From: Alentia gelatinosa
Lineage: Eukaryota > Annelida > Polychaeta > Phyllodocida > Polynoidae
Assembly (NCBI GenBank): GCA_950022655.1
Contig: OX465587.1
Coordinates: 25,919,716 to 25,983,715 of the forward strand
DNA length: 64,000 nt
Direction of reading: 5' to 3'
Below, piece after piece: positions 19,860-32,800 of this stretch. The position numbers were made by a program, and so were the translations under genes. Positions within the stretch are counted from its first letter, which is position 1; each line of letters begins with the position of its first letter. Below the pieces are notes generated by a model, which saw only the letters and a list, made by a program, of their open reading frames with translations, had not been told where the DNA came from and made no database searches.

Positions 19860-22800
19860 CAGAAGGCCGAGCTACTTTAGGTATATTAATGCCAGATGAT
19901 GAAGGTCTGTTAGAGTGCAAAGCAGTCTATGAAATCAGAGGTCATGCATTACGTATGAGAAAACCGTCTGTTATCCGGAGATAATGTAGGGATTTTTTTC
20001 CTAGAGCGACATTTACGTGCTGAAAGTAGTTAATTTAATTTTTCGCATTTTGAAGGCAATAACTGCCTCTCCTACCGTGATAAACGCGTCACACAACCAG
20101 TCCATGTTCGTGTGTCTGATTCATTTAATACTCCACATTTGGTCATAGATGCAGAATGATATTGTTGTCGTGGTCTAAGTGGCCAGTCCGTAACTAATGA
20201 GGCACTAGATCAAACAATGTCTGGCTCCATGCCTCACCACACCCGCACATAATGAAACCAGTCACCAATCTCCAAATCGATGTTCAGTACATGTGGTAGC
20301 ATATGGAAAGCACCTCCCGTGAACTAACCCCAGACATTCCCCACTATAATCATGGCACTTCTGTATTTATCTACTCTAACCATTAACCCACTTGATTAAC
20401 CTCACTGGTATCGAAACCACAGGTAAATTGCCCCCCCCCCCCCTACCAGTCGATTATTCCCAATCTTGGTGTTAACCTAACTGTGGAGGGGTGTGATCCT
20501 TATTTCATTAAATATCTAATGTAGCTGTGCGATAAACATCACAGGGTAAAATATGGTAGCACGTGTTCAGCTGAGATTACCATTTTAAATTCCGATTTGA
20601 AAATCCACAAAAAGTGTACTGGCTCCAGACTTTGGAAAACCACTCACCTGAACTACTTTAAATTACATCATTATTTATTGAGTCGAATATGCCTGTATTC
20701 AGGAGTTTTTTTGGTTGCTTATTGTTTAAACTTATTTAAACTGCCAGTGCAGTGTGTCTGAACGATAAGTATAGAATCCAATCTATAATCGCTGGTATAA
20801 ATAATATAGAAACATCTGGTGTAGCAATACAGAAATAATTCTATCATCTACATATATATCATCGAGTATAGACCGTATTCGTATACTCTTTGGTATATAC
20901 AAGTAATCCTTATAAAATAGCTGAATTGACCTGTTTCTTTGAATGTGAGATATTGTCACTGTAAAATCAGTATGGACAATTGAATTACCAAATAACAGAT
21001 ACCATACACTACAATTTGAATTACCCCTAAAACCAACTGATATCAAATGATCTTAAGTCCGCACGGCTCAATACCACACATTAGCATTTAATCGTAGTCT
21101 ATCCTAAGTCCATTCACTCTGATGTATTCGGTAAGCTGATCTGGGCATTGCAAGCACGTGCGGCTTACCCGTTACCTGTCCAGGCGTCATACATTGTCCC
21201 AATGTGTGGCGATAATAAATGAGACAAACTCCATAAAGCTGGGGTTTAGTATTATTAGGATCCACAGAGGCGTGTTAGATTTCACCGGTGATCGATATTA
21301 CCAGCTCTCCTGATCTCCGAATGATCGCTGTTTGCACAAACGCCAATCTCAAGTACTGAGCCTCCCCTAGCTGATCGGCTTCAACATTTACCTTGCCCAA
21401 CACCTTGTGTTGGCCGAGCAAACTTTTCGTACGCGGGTGTCTGCGCAACCTGCAGTCAAGCCGCGCTAAGGTGACGTCATGGACGCTGACGCCAGGTCAC
21501 TTGTACGGCTTGCTGTTTGGTGTAAACTAATTTGTCGAGTCTGGTCAGTTTGTCGGACGGGTTTGATCTCGGTCCCAGACGGTGGGGATCAAAGCGAGTG
21601 GGATCCGTTTGATAAAGTAGGTGAACAAACTGGAAGGGATTGAAATTCTCTCGTACTGTGGGAGAGTTTCCCAAAGGAGGAGGGCTCATTATCGCATTTA
21701 GTGTATTAGATATATCACTCGAGTTATGAACTACGATTGTATATTAAGTTTTGGCTTTTAAGAGTGTAGGTATATCTTCATCAGCATAATAGAGGCAGTT
21801 ATAAACTTGGTTTAAGTTTCCTCCTTTTCGAATATGTTCTTATTTTCTGTATCGGCCTATTTTCCCACGGGTAGATTTTGGATACTGAACTTCGGACCCT
21901 ATTTTAGGAGTCAGGTAAGCAGTAGCTGAAAAATGTCTTATTGTGGATGACTTCAGCAAGGGCTATTTTGTGATGACGAGATCTTATTCACACTACCCCC
22001 GTCGTCATCTTGCCCAAAAATACAATCCTATGGTAAGAAAGCAATTAATTTGGAATTTAGTGTCAGTCCGCAAGAAGTAGGGGGTGAACTTTGAAGATTA
22101 TTTCCAGTGGTAACCAAACTATTTCAATTGTTGCAACCACCTCTGTTACCTGTTGGTCAACACCTACCAGTGGCGCCCTACTGTGGTTAATTTAGGCACT
22201 GCAAGGACATCCCGATCATTTGGAGGGCGTCTTATGTAACCATGACAACCGCAATTGCGTCGGCGTTCTTTGGTAGAAACGAGGCCCGCCCTAGTCTCAG
22301 CTGGATAGGGATCATTAGATCTGACAGGAGGGTATTCAATCCCCTCTGAAAGGATTACCATTGGTGGCAGCTCAAGGAGCAATTGCAGAGGGTGTCCGCC
22401 TTGCGGTCCCTCGAAGGGATGCGTTTTATGATGTAGGCATAGTGTCGTAAGATTGAGATTTAATTACACGCCATTTACGTACATCTTCACGGTAGGATAA
22501 GTTGTATTTTCTGTGTGGATGTTTATTGAATGAAGGTAATCCGAGGGGATTTATATGCATTTATCTGACCTTGTTAAGAGATAATAGATATATTTTCAAT
22601 GTTATTTACGTATTTACTGGCGGTTCACCAGTAAAATTACTTTTGGATTTCCACCGACACTTTTCTGATTAGATGCCAGATATATATGTTAAGGTAAAAT
22701 GGGCATTCCGATATCGAGGCAAACATTAATGCAGAATGTGTAGTGATGCCATTAGTTATTACAGGACTTCCAATAGACCTCTATACAAGACAGCTACGAA

Positions 22801-24194
22801 ACACAGGGGGTCGGACGTATTGCAGAATACGTTTCATTTGGGTCTCATGCCTCATTAGGCAGAATGTATCTTACAAACAGTACCAGAACATCCCCCACTG
22901 AGTGTGAATGGATCGTGGAGTCCCTTGATGGGAGCAGCCCCCTGTATTGCTAACTCTGTACTAACGGTCATAGTAGCGCTCATATAACGTGATGCATGCT
23001 GGGAGCCCACGTGACCTGCCCCTTCTCATTGTCCTCGGGAATATGACGTCATAATCCAGTCTCTCCATCCCCGGGTGACCGCCCATATTTGAATGCTGAG
23101 TGAGAGATGTATACAAAGCAAGGCCGGAACTGATGCCTGCGACGGGTCTGGACTGGGTCAGCCATGCTGATACATTGTACAAAGGACGCCCGAATCAATT
23201 CTACACGACTGCCCTGACTAAATGCTACAGGAAAGGAAAAGGATGGTTATATTTACTGAAGTAATGCGCATCCATTGTCAAGAGAAGCTCAGATAAGCTT
23301 TCTAATAATAATACTATGAGTGTTAAATCTTGTGTTGACTTTTCAGCATCTAACCCGTACTAATGAGGGAAATATGTGAAGTCTCCGTATGAAATGAAAG
23401 GTCATTGAAAGGTAGGGTTACAGTGGGGTTATATAACTAAAGTTCTAGGTTCTCCACCCCTATATCAAACAAACCATGCAGAGCACCCGCTTTAATCGAG
23501 CAGTCTACAATCCACCCGCATCCCATTGAAGGATTAACCAAAGAAAGTAGAATAACAAGATTTCATTTACTTTTTCTTTCCTTACAATTTCATACACTGG
23601 CATCTAATAAAGAGAATAGAACCAAAGAGAACAGAATAACAGCAGTTACAAGAACAGTATTAAAAATGTTATTATAAGATAATACTGTAATTATTCTAAT
23701 GCGACAAAAGCAAGTTACTCCTATAGAAGATGTTCAAACGGATTAAGAATACATGTACTGTTTATAATACGGCTTAAATGTTAGTTCCAAGGAGGACTGT
23801 CCCTTCAAAGCCTAGGTCACCTATATCTAGGTATTGCTATTTGATGTCTTGACAGACCGCAACCAAATCTGGTCACTCGTACTTGACGGTGCCCCAGTCT
23901 GTCCCGTTCACGTTTCAATGCAGGCCAACAACCCTTAACAAAACCCTAAATATTTGTCCCCACAGGTGATGGTAGGGTGTCCTCTTGAATGTCCATACCT
24001 GGAGTAAGAGGCCTGAGGTGGTCTACAGGAGCAACCTCCTCAACACCCCAGAGCCCTCTGAGATAAGATCTGTATTCTGTGGTATCTCATTTACGTCTTC
24101 TTTGCTATATTTGCTGATCAAGTATGCTGCATGAGTGTCAAATATGTGTTTTGTGATGTTCTGTAACAAGGCGTAATCAGTGTGCTGTCTTGTC
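19860..24194. other. No gene seen
   Basis: AT-rich DNA with a 13-base poly-C (20431-20443). Short open frames show no domain, no splice-site support and no codon pattern that stands out. Confidence 0.4.
20431..20443 (-). repeat. Poly-C tract (13 C on +)
   Basis: Guanine run on the minus strand in otherwise AT-rich DNA. Confidence 0.95.
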
Positions 24195-24562
24195 TGTCTC
24201 AACCAAAACAGAAAATGGAGGGAAAAATACTGAAAAAATAGAACTGCCAGTTTAAATAAGATAAGGATTAAACAAGAGACATGTTCATACTGAGATCTAT
24301 ATGGTATTGAAAGATGTCTCAACCAAAACAGAAAATGGAGGGAAAAATACTGAAAAAAATAGAACTGCCAGTTTAAATAAGATAAGGATTAAACAAGAGA
24401 CATGTTCATACTGAGATCTATATGGTATTGAAAGATGTCTCAACCAAAACAGAAAATGGAGGGAAAAATACTGAAAAAAATAGAACTGCCAGTTTAAATA
24501 AGATAAGGATTAAACAAGAGACATGTTCATACTGAGATCTATATGGTATTGAAAGATGTCTC
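24195..24562. repeat. 120-bp tandem repeat, three near-identical copies
   Basis: Unit starts TGTCTCAACCAAAACAGAAA and ends TGGTATTGAAAGA. Copies start at 24195, 24315 and 24436, with a partial TGTCTC at 24557. The only difference I see inside the copies is one extra A in the A-run of the second and third. Such identity means a very recent expansion, an active minisatellite, or an assembly artefact. A chance minus-strand frame (24023-24322) enters the first copy but is not evidently a gene. Confidence 0.95.
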
Positions 24563-27394
24563 CCTGATTTTAATAACATCCAACAATCTCTATTATCTGA
24601 ATTACAATCTTAAGAGGACTACATTCAAGATGGGTATCTAGTGTACAATGTTTCCTCCACGTGCTAACAAGGAGGGCGGATTACGAATGCTGAGGGGTTG
24701 GCCTGGATCCCTGCCAGCACTTCAAAGCCGTGGCGTGCTCCCGGTGGGCGCGTTAATCAGTGCTGAGACCACCCTTATCACAGATCCATCTAGACATGAT
24801 ACGATGTGAAAAGGGTCAGTGTGTGTATGCATGGACATGTGCCTCTACCAGCCATGGCAGATGTTCCCCCGAGACATTAACCTTCCTTAAAAGAGACTTC
24901 ATGGTCATACAAACACAGATGAAACATAGGACCATACTCTGTGTATGCTGCCTCTGGTAGCACTTTGGGCATCGATTAAGGCAAACCTCAAAGGGCCGCA
25001 CCTGAATTATAAAAATAATTTCTACTCCAGGAGGCAATTAGAAAGATGTGGGTGTTTACTTTAGATATTAGAGATGTCAGTTGGGATCAGGAAAAAAGAG
25101 AGGAATTATTTTTTTATGTGGAATTTACTGCCTCAGAGAGACCCAAGAAAACATGGAAAAAACATCCATGTTGGTCAACAAGTAGGATTGAGGGTGCATG
25201 GGGAGGTTCAAACCATTGTTATATGGCGTGAATGACGCTCAATGTATACTTTCTTTGTTATATACATGAAAAATAATCATATAAACTGTAAATGAAAAAA
25301 AGGATTTCCTTAGAAGAAAGAAAAACTGCCATACCTGACTGATAGAAGTGAACCTAGACTAATTGAACAAATTGGATGTTAAAATTGGATGTCACATATT
25401 GGTTTGTGATCGGATTCTACTTATATCTAAAGGAGGCGAGAACTACTGATAACTTCTTAACATGAACCGTTACTGTGTAGAACAAGATAAATCCCCACTG
25501 ACCAGTGTCCGACCTCTCAGCTCTGAGGCATATTTCCTTACTAGACAAACTGACCCCTGACCTGGGGTTTGCCTGGATGAGATCAGGAGACTGAGCTGTG
25601 AGCCTCCTGCCCATACCAGGCGCCACCACTACTGTTTAACCCAACCCTGGAGACTAGTATACAAACAGGGCACGAGGCTATCAGCTAGTTATATCCACAT
25701 TGGCTAGACCACTTTGATTACAACGCTATTTGCAGGTCACGAGGAAAGGGTTATATTATATTTATACCAGAGAGTGAAAAGTAAATTGGGTCCTTTGTCT
25801 TTGGAGAGGAAGATATCAAATTTGCATGCAAAGGGTCTACATCTGAAATATCATTATTACATCCAGAATATGGATTATAATAATGGTACTCCAACGAGAA
25901 TTTTAGTAATAATGGCTATCACTTAACAATTAGATTCTAGTCGTATCTTGGGGGAAATTAATAATATGTCGTATTCCCCAAAGGTCCACATGTCATGCCA
26001 TCAACCTGCAGTTTCCAATAGAGATGGAAATTAACTTGCTAAGAGATTACAGTAATTTTTCTCAATTCCACTGCGGTAACAAAATTGTTCTTTGTAATTA
26101 AAGGGAATAATTCATGAAACAATAATTTCATACTGTGTCAGGAAGGTGTATCGGACACACGCAACACAGCCAGCGATAATTGAAGCTCTCTGTCCCGTAC
26201 TGTAATGCCTATTGACATGCTTCACCCCATCACATGGCTAGGTCTCATGTCGACGGGCAGTTCGAGGTGAGATAGCGGTCATTTTGTACAAAGAACGTTG
26301 GCCCTGCACACATTTGGGAGGTGTTTTAGAGTAGTGCTGATCGTTAATAGTGACCGCTTCCGTTGCATAGCTCAATAGCTCTGTTTCCACTCTACCAAAT
26401 TAGGCTATTTCAACTGCTTCCGTTCATTTTGTGAAGTCACTTGGAGATAGGCCATGAAGTGTTCATTATGATTTACCATTATTTTGTAGCACTTCAGTAC
26501 GATTTCCAGGGTAAATTCACTGTGCACAACACTGGCTTTCATGGCCACTGACGTCACTTACAGGTCTGATGTACAATGGCTGAGTGGAAACTCTCCCATT
26601 ATATTACCTGCACATGTATGACACAGCTATATTCAAATATGTCTTAGACTAACGGTGATCGTTTCAACAGGTCTATACATCACCTTGTCTATGAAACACC
26701 TTTCTGGAGTGGACAAGTTGTGATGATGAAGGTGATTGACCAAGATGACCATCCCTATTTTTTCCTATTGCATTCTGTGCTCGGTTTCATATTATCATTA
26801 TGCAGGTCAAATTCGGCTCATGTTACATTCATTACAGGTTTTACACACTGGGCGCATACATTATTCAGTGAGACATTCATCTTACCTTTGCATAATCTAG
26901 AGGCGAATGTTCCTCGGTGCACTTAGTAATCCCCTCACTGCAAAATACAGAAAATACACATTAGCACAAGGAAGGTTTACGTCACATATCAGAAGGTAAA
27001 AATGAGAAGATTCAAATTAAATGTAATTGTATTTCACATGGCCTGTACTACATACAAATAGTCATGACTTCTAGACAAGATACATGTATAAGAGTTGGCT
27101 GGTAATCAATACGTGAACAAACGGGTGATAGTTCAATGTACTAACACGAGTGCGCTGTCGTCACGCCAGATAGGAATACTGTGAAGGAAATCCAATGAGA
27201 TTCATAGCCACTGTAAATAGGCCGTGAGTTTTGGTTCCGGAGTAATCTCAACAGGCAAAGCAGAGCGATATTGTTATAGCAAACCAAAATGAATGCCGTA
27301 TTTTCAGTGGCTATTTATTGGGTTGGGTTCAGACTCACTCCTATCACCGACTCATTTAATCATCCCCACTGAGTGTCTTTTTCATAATACTCCA
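24563..27394. other. No gene seen
   Basis: Apart from dispersed repeat family 4 at 25.06-25.25 kb I see only AT-rich non-coding DNA with chance reading frames below 75 codons. Confidence 0.4.
25062..25250 (+). repeat. Dispersed repeat family 4, copy A
   Basis: Shares with 55.73-55.93 kb (minus strand) ATATTAGAGATGTCAGTTGGGAT-like start, TTTTTTATGTGGAATTT, GAAAACATGG and GGGGAGGTTCA, and with 43.18-43.35 kb GGGGAGGTCCAAACCATTGTT and GTGAATGAGGCTCAAT. Translations of the three copies show weak similarity only; I read it as a non-coding repeat. Confidence 0.65.
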
Positions 27395-27605
27395 TGGGCG
27401 TTGAGTACGAATTCCCAATGTTAATCCTATGGGGAAAAAATACTAGGGTTGAGATTATGGTTGGAACCAATACAGAGCCAATACTGTAAGAGCTTAGTGC
27501 CTGAATCCTACCATGCACAGCCCCTAGTCAATAGGAGTGGAGTTCCCAATGTGAAGTCTCTCGGGGGAAATATCAGGGGTGAATACAGTTGCGATTAATC
27601 CTCAC
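27395..27605 (+). repeat. Dispersed repeat family 2, copy B, with an internal partial duplication
   Basis: 27398-27540 matches 8.04-8.16 kb. It is followed at 27538-27605 by a second, shorter version of its own beginning: AGTTCCCAATGT--A, GGGGGAAATATCAGGGGTGA, and CTCACAGCCAG. The repeat is therefore a partial tandem dimer. Confidence 0.65.
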
Positions 27606-29522
27606 AGCCAGTGCAAAGTCATGGTTCGTCTCGAGATGCAGACTGACCAGCCTTCATACAGATGTCTGTGGTAGTCTTGGCGTGTTTGTGACAGTCACAT
27701 CTGACATGTGGTACCCTGTGTGGTGTCTTACATGTGCAACCTGGCCAGTGGTGTAAGCACGCGAACCGCCGTGTTCAACATGACGCCCAAAAAGGTGCAA
27801 ACATGATGACTACAATAGAAATGCCAGGCAGCCCTCAGGGAAGTCGACCTATTGCTATGTCTAACATACAAATGACATTGGTTCCATAATGTTTAGGATT
27901 TAAGTTGATTGCGTTTTATGCCACAGGAACTGCCAAGGTTATACCACGGCAAATACTCTATAGGCTTTCAGGGGGCATAGTGGCTATACCAATTATTAAT
28001 TAGTAGAATGGAGGATATAGACAATAATGATGTTTTTTTGGGACGGGCGCTTGTAAACCACGGGACGTTGACGCTAGTAATATACGAGCGATAGAGAATA
28101 TATTATGTCGTCAACCTCGAGTGGTTTACAGAGCCGAACTTACAAAAGCCATCGATTGTTATATTTCTTTCATATGATCATTAATGATTATTAGTTTACG
28201 GCCACCAATAAAAAATGGGTAGTGGCTGACTGAGTTCCTATATATTTTTTCAATGGGGACTTTAAATGATGATAATAGATAATAATAATTCAGAGTGACA
28301 GGAGTGACAAAAAGCAACCGCAAGTCCACCAACTTCGATATGGGGTTGGCTTTATTGTTGATAATTGGTGATTTACAGGATTTATGTATTTAAGAACCGA
28401 ACATTTCGGCGCAGTTGCCTTCATCATAATGATAGAATTATAAGCTCCTTCCACTTAAATTTTCATACTCATGGCAGGTTTCTTGCACACACATTTTATT
28501 TTTACTTGCTGTCCTCTTAATATTGTCTGTAGGTATGTGTAGTGGAATATAAGGAAAGGTGACGATTCGTAATGAGCAGATCTTAACTCACTATATAAAT
28601 CTTAACTTTAAGATGACCTACGTTTATAATGACCACCTGTTAAACACCACATGACTGACTGGTCTATTCCATCCCACACGCTGACCCTTTAAGAGGCGGG
28701 GGTCCCATGACGCCTCCCTGTCTCCGACCCCTGCAGCACCCCTCGATATAGCAACCCCATGAACTGTATCCAGGGGTTAGCACCCCATTCTCCGTCAGCG
28801 CCACTCTCCCCACCACGGCAAACGGCCACATTCCTGTGGTTCCTGCTGCATAGTTGAACAGAACGCGTCCAGTGGTCAACAACCACACCACCACGACACC
28901 AGAATTTATTTTCACTTACAGTGAAGACCCTAGATGAGACGGCGGGCAAACCCGAACACAGACCCATCATTATTGTTCCGTGTGAAGTTCCCAGTGGTCA
29001 CAACTGACCAAAGGACACCTTGTAGCAGGGTAATTTGTCTCGGGGGCTGATTATAGACTTCATTTACCTGGGTTTACTTGGGTTGTCAGGAGCCTGATGA
29101 GGGGGTCTTTGTGGGTGTGGAATGCGGTCAGAGGGGAGACTTCCTGGACAGGTGTCAACAACACATTCTGTCACATCCTTAAGGTTGTAATAAGACCGAC
29201 AAATTTCCCAACTACACTTTCTCTGCTGTGAACATTTGAAAGGAACCTTTTCATTGTCATTGTGTAGCACCAACTAGCTCATGTATTTGTCTACATTGAG
29301 GGATACCATAGACTCATCACCGTTGATTTTTAGACCGCCACACGCCACTTTTGAATGACCGGATACAATGAGTGGATGTGTAAACTTCACTCTCAACCTC
29401 ATAAGTGGATGTGGCGGGTCTGGTTCCAGGGGCATTTACATAAATTGATCGGGAACCTCAAATCTCGAAAGCTAATATTGGTGGGCATTATTACATAATT
29501 CTTCTTCAAATAGATCGTTTAA
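27606..29522. other. No gene seen
   Basis: No supported gene. An imperfect inverted repeat (GTAAACCAC near 28055 and GTGGTTTAC near 28121) brackets about 75 bp. A GC-richer stretch at 28.66-28.97 kb has two overlapping minus-strand frames (83 and 93 codons) without recognisable domains. Confidence 0.4.
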
Positions 29523-29895
29523 CCCTTTCAGGGCGGATGATGCCCTGAGGCATTCCCCAGCATAGACCGGATAATGCCTTGAGGCATTCCCCCGCGGAGA
29601 CCGGATAATGCCTTGAGGCATTATTTATGAAATTTATTAATATTTACCATTTCATTGTTTCATGAAGAAATAATTGATCAATAAATCTGAAACTTTCAGA
29701 GAATATTCCTATGATATAGTATTTAATACTGTTTGGTATATTAAATGAAATAAATAAGAATGGTGTGTTATATCACATGATAAAATAATGGAATATGGGT
29801 TTAGACAAAAATTTGCCCGTCCCCTGGAGTTATACCAATCTAAAGTACCCGCCCCGATCAACAGGGCTCTGCCACAGACCCCCGTCTTTAAAGGG
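29523..29895. mobile_element. piggyBac-like MITE with internal palindrome array
   Basis: 373 bp flanked on both sides by TTAA (29519-29522 and 29896-29899). Ends are inverted repeats: CCCTTTCAGGGCGG on the left and, on the opposite strand at the right, CCCTTTAAAGACGG. TTAA target sites with CCCTTT-type termini are the mark of piggyBac elements. Inside the left end are three palindromes spaced about 33 bp apart (29540-29553, 29573-29588, 29607-29622), core AATGCCTTGAGGCATT. No transposase frame; non-autonomous. Confidence 0.75.
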
Positions 29896-29899
29896 TTAA

Positions 29900-32800
29900 A
29901 GTGTAAACATATTTGTACCGAGTACCCTGGGAAAGTTCGTATCGTGGTGGGAGGCTATATGTTTATATACTAACTTTAGCTGTAGGATGATATATGTGAT
30001 ACACAGCAGAGTAAGAAAGTAGCAGTCAGTGATTAAAGTAACATATTGCAATGTTATATCAATAACAACTTATATTATCCACCGATTACGTTGTCTCCAT
30101 ACTTAACAGGGCGGATATTTGAGAGTTTACAGAAAAAGATCCCTTGTGCACAAAGCAGTTCGGGCGAAGGTCAACGGTTATTTTGTCTTTAATTGATAAT
30201 TTAGATTTTCAATGCTGAATAATTGATAGAATATTAACTGGTTTCAGATAAAAGCGGTCGTAATCTCCACGGACTAGACTCTATGCAATATCCTCACATT
30301 CGCTCGGATATGACTACGCGTCAGCACCTCGGAGCACATGGCCGCTTGTATCTGGATAGGCCTATGGAGGAACCCGAGTGTATTTGTTTGTGAGGTTTAC
30401 TGTTGGTCATGGTGGTGAATTTACACCTACGCTCAGCATTACTCGTGCTACGTGTACCATGCTAAATCACTCCTCGGTCATGACCATCGCTCGTGGGCGA
30501 TGGACGCTCTTTCTCATGTATAAATTACAACTCATCTTGTTTACAACACAGAGCAGGATCCTAAACTGATACTTTAGTCAAATATTTATTCACTGCTCGG
30601 ACTTTAAGGGTCAACCTCGTGTATATAATAAAATCATGTTCATATGTTATTAAATGCTGATGTTGATATTATTAAATTCTTAAAAGATAAAAATGCAATG
30701 AAACGCTCTTGGATTCCAGTTTTGGTATTGGCAATGTTCAAGCTGGGATCTCTTTGTAACTATAACCATAAGATTCCTACTCAACTCTGTATACTATGAC
30801 ATGATATGTCTACAAGTTTGACATTGTAGGACATTATAAGACATATCTATACATCTTAAAATGTACAAAAAGAATGGTGGTTATGGGAGTCTTGTCCTGT
30901 ATATATATATTCCCACGGTCTCATTCCCAGTGAGAAATGATTCATCTTAGCTGACAACCTGTTATTAAGATTGGGAAAAAAGTACGTCAAGCAGAATGAA
31001 AACAGAATGGAGATTGACTCCGTTATCTACGTGTATTCTTGATACGAGCAATTAAATTCCGCTAAACATGATAGATATCAGTAAGTGTAGGTGTAATTAG
31101 ATTTCCCATAAATAGGTTTTCAGATGGCAAGGCTGATATCACAAACTTGAAGTGTTAGACGCCAAAAGCCAGAGGGTTATGGGGCTTATCCCAACGACAC
31201 ACTAAGTGCTCCGTGAAGGCGCATAGAGTAAGACGGACACTGTTCTGGGTAAGCTCAGAGGTAAACTAACAGTCTGATTCCCTACTCCGTGTTTAGGCCT
31301 CGACTCGTGGCTGTGCTTACAGCTGCCTAAATCCCAAACCAAATCGTTAAAGGGAGACTTGGGATTAATCAGTGAAGCCCATTCAGTGCGGGATAAGCTT
31401 CATAAAGCCTCCATTAGGAAGCTCACATTGCCTTACGTCCCTCTAAATGAAAAACTTCAGACCTTGTGAGCTGATTTCTTGTCAATCCCTCTCCGTGTGC
31501 ACGGTGTGGGTGTGGAAAACACCGTCAATAAATGATCCATCAAATTCACGTGACAGAATCACAACAAAGCTGTCTCCGGCCGGGCGCTGACACTCTACAC
31601 ACCCCCGGGGCAGGCGGGGCAGGGGGTGGATAGGTGTGTAGTGGGGCAATGGTCGCAGGAAAAGGGCAAATAGGGGTTGCTGATAGGTGAGGTAGGGTGG
31701 CATTCCTGAGTAATTCGACAAGGAAACTACAATAGAGACTTAAATTTTGGAAGGGAGGGGTTTGGGTTGGGGTTCAGAGGCGTTTGCTTTGGGAGCAAAC
31801 AATACAACATCCAATTTACTGATGCTGTCGAGAATCTGTGTTGGTACCGATGGACCAGCTTTAAATACTGCCATACAGATACCAAAGTACCCTAGTTATG
31901 ATACCATAGTGCCAGACTTTGATAGAATGTGATGATGAAATTGCCTATAAGCATAAATATGTGTAACCATCCACCATATGTCCTGGGAAAATTTTGAAGT
32001 TACGCTGTATGCTCTATACCCACAGAGAATTTTGACACGTCAATTTTCAGGTACACCCTACCATGACAAATCTCACCTGACGGCGTCAAGGAGTACGGGG
32101 TGAAATGTGGAGGGGTTGGGGTGTTCGTGTCTAATGGCTGGGGATTCCCCCTGTGATAAAAGACAACGCCCCATCCACGTTTCCCTAGCAACAGGTGTAC
32201 ACACTCACACACACAAAGTCGTTAATGCAAAATGAGTTTCAGCCAAGCCGGGGAACTCGCGGAATTTGGTGTTACGGCAATGGCAGCGTGACTAGGTTTG
32301 GTTGAGGGGTTAGGGTGAATACGCCAGTATACACCCGGTTAATATATATCCGGTTGTCACACTTTCTCAGGAATGCTATTAAATAGAGGAAGCCCCAACT
32401 CTAGCCTCGAGGGACACTGCCCACCCACGTATATGAGTATATAGATACAGACCGGATGGCAAATGATTATCGAGAGAATGCATTGTTGTTAAGCAAATTG
32501 ATTTCCAAGTTCCAAAGCTGAGATTCTCACGGTCTCGTGAAGAGTGGACCTCCAAGAACACTAGCAAACAACCTCGTAAGATCTTAAGCTTGTCGGACAG
32601 GATATAGATACAATAGTTGCTAATAGAAATAAAAGCCATCAGGTTCTGGCAATTTTTGGCAATTTTTGTCATCGGTGAATTCCCAATGGAGATTGATAAT
32701 ACCCAGTGGAGATTGATGTTTCAATTTCACAAAGTCCTACAGCTTTTACTATTTCCAAGTTCACTACTTATTCTATCAAGAATGTCCTAGTGTTGTACAT

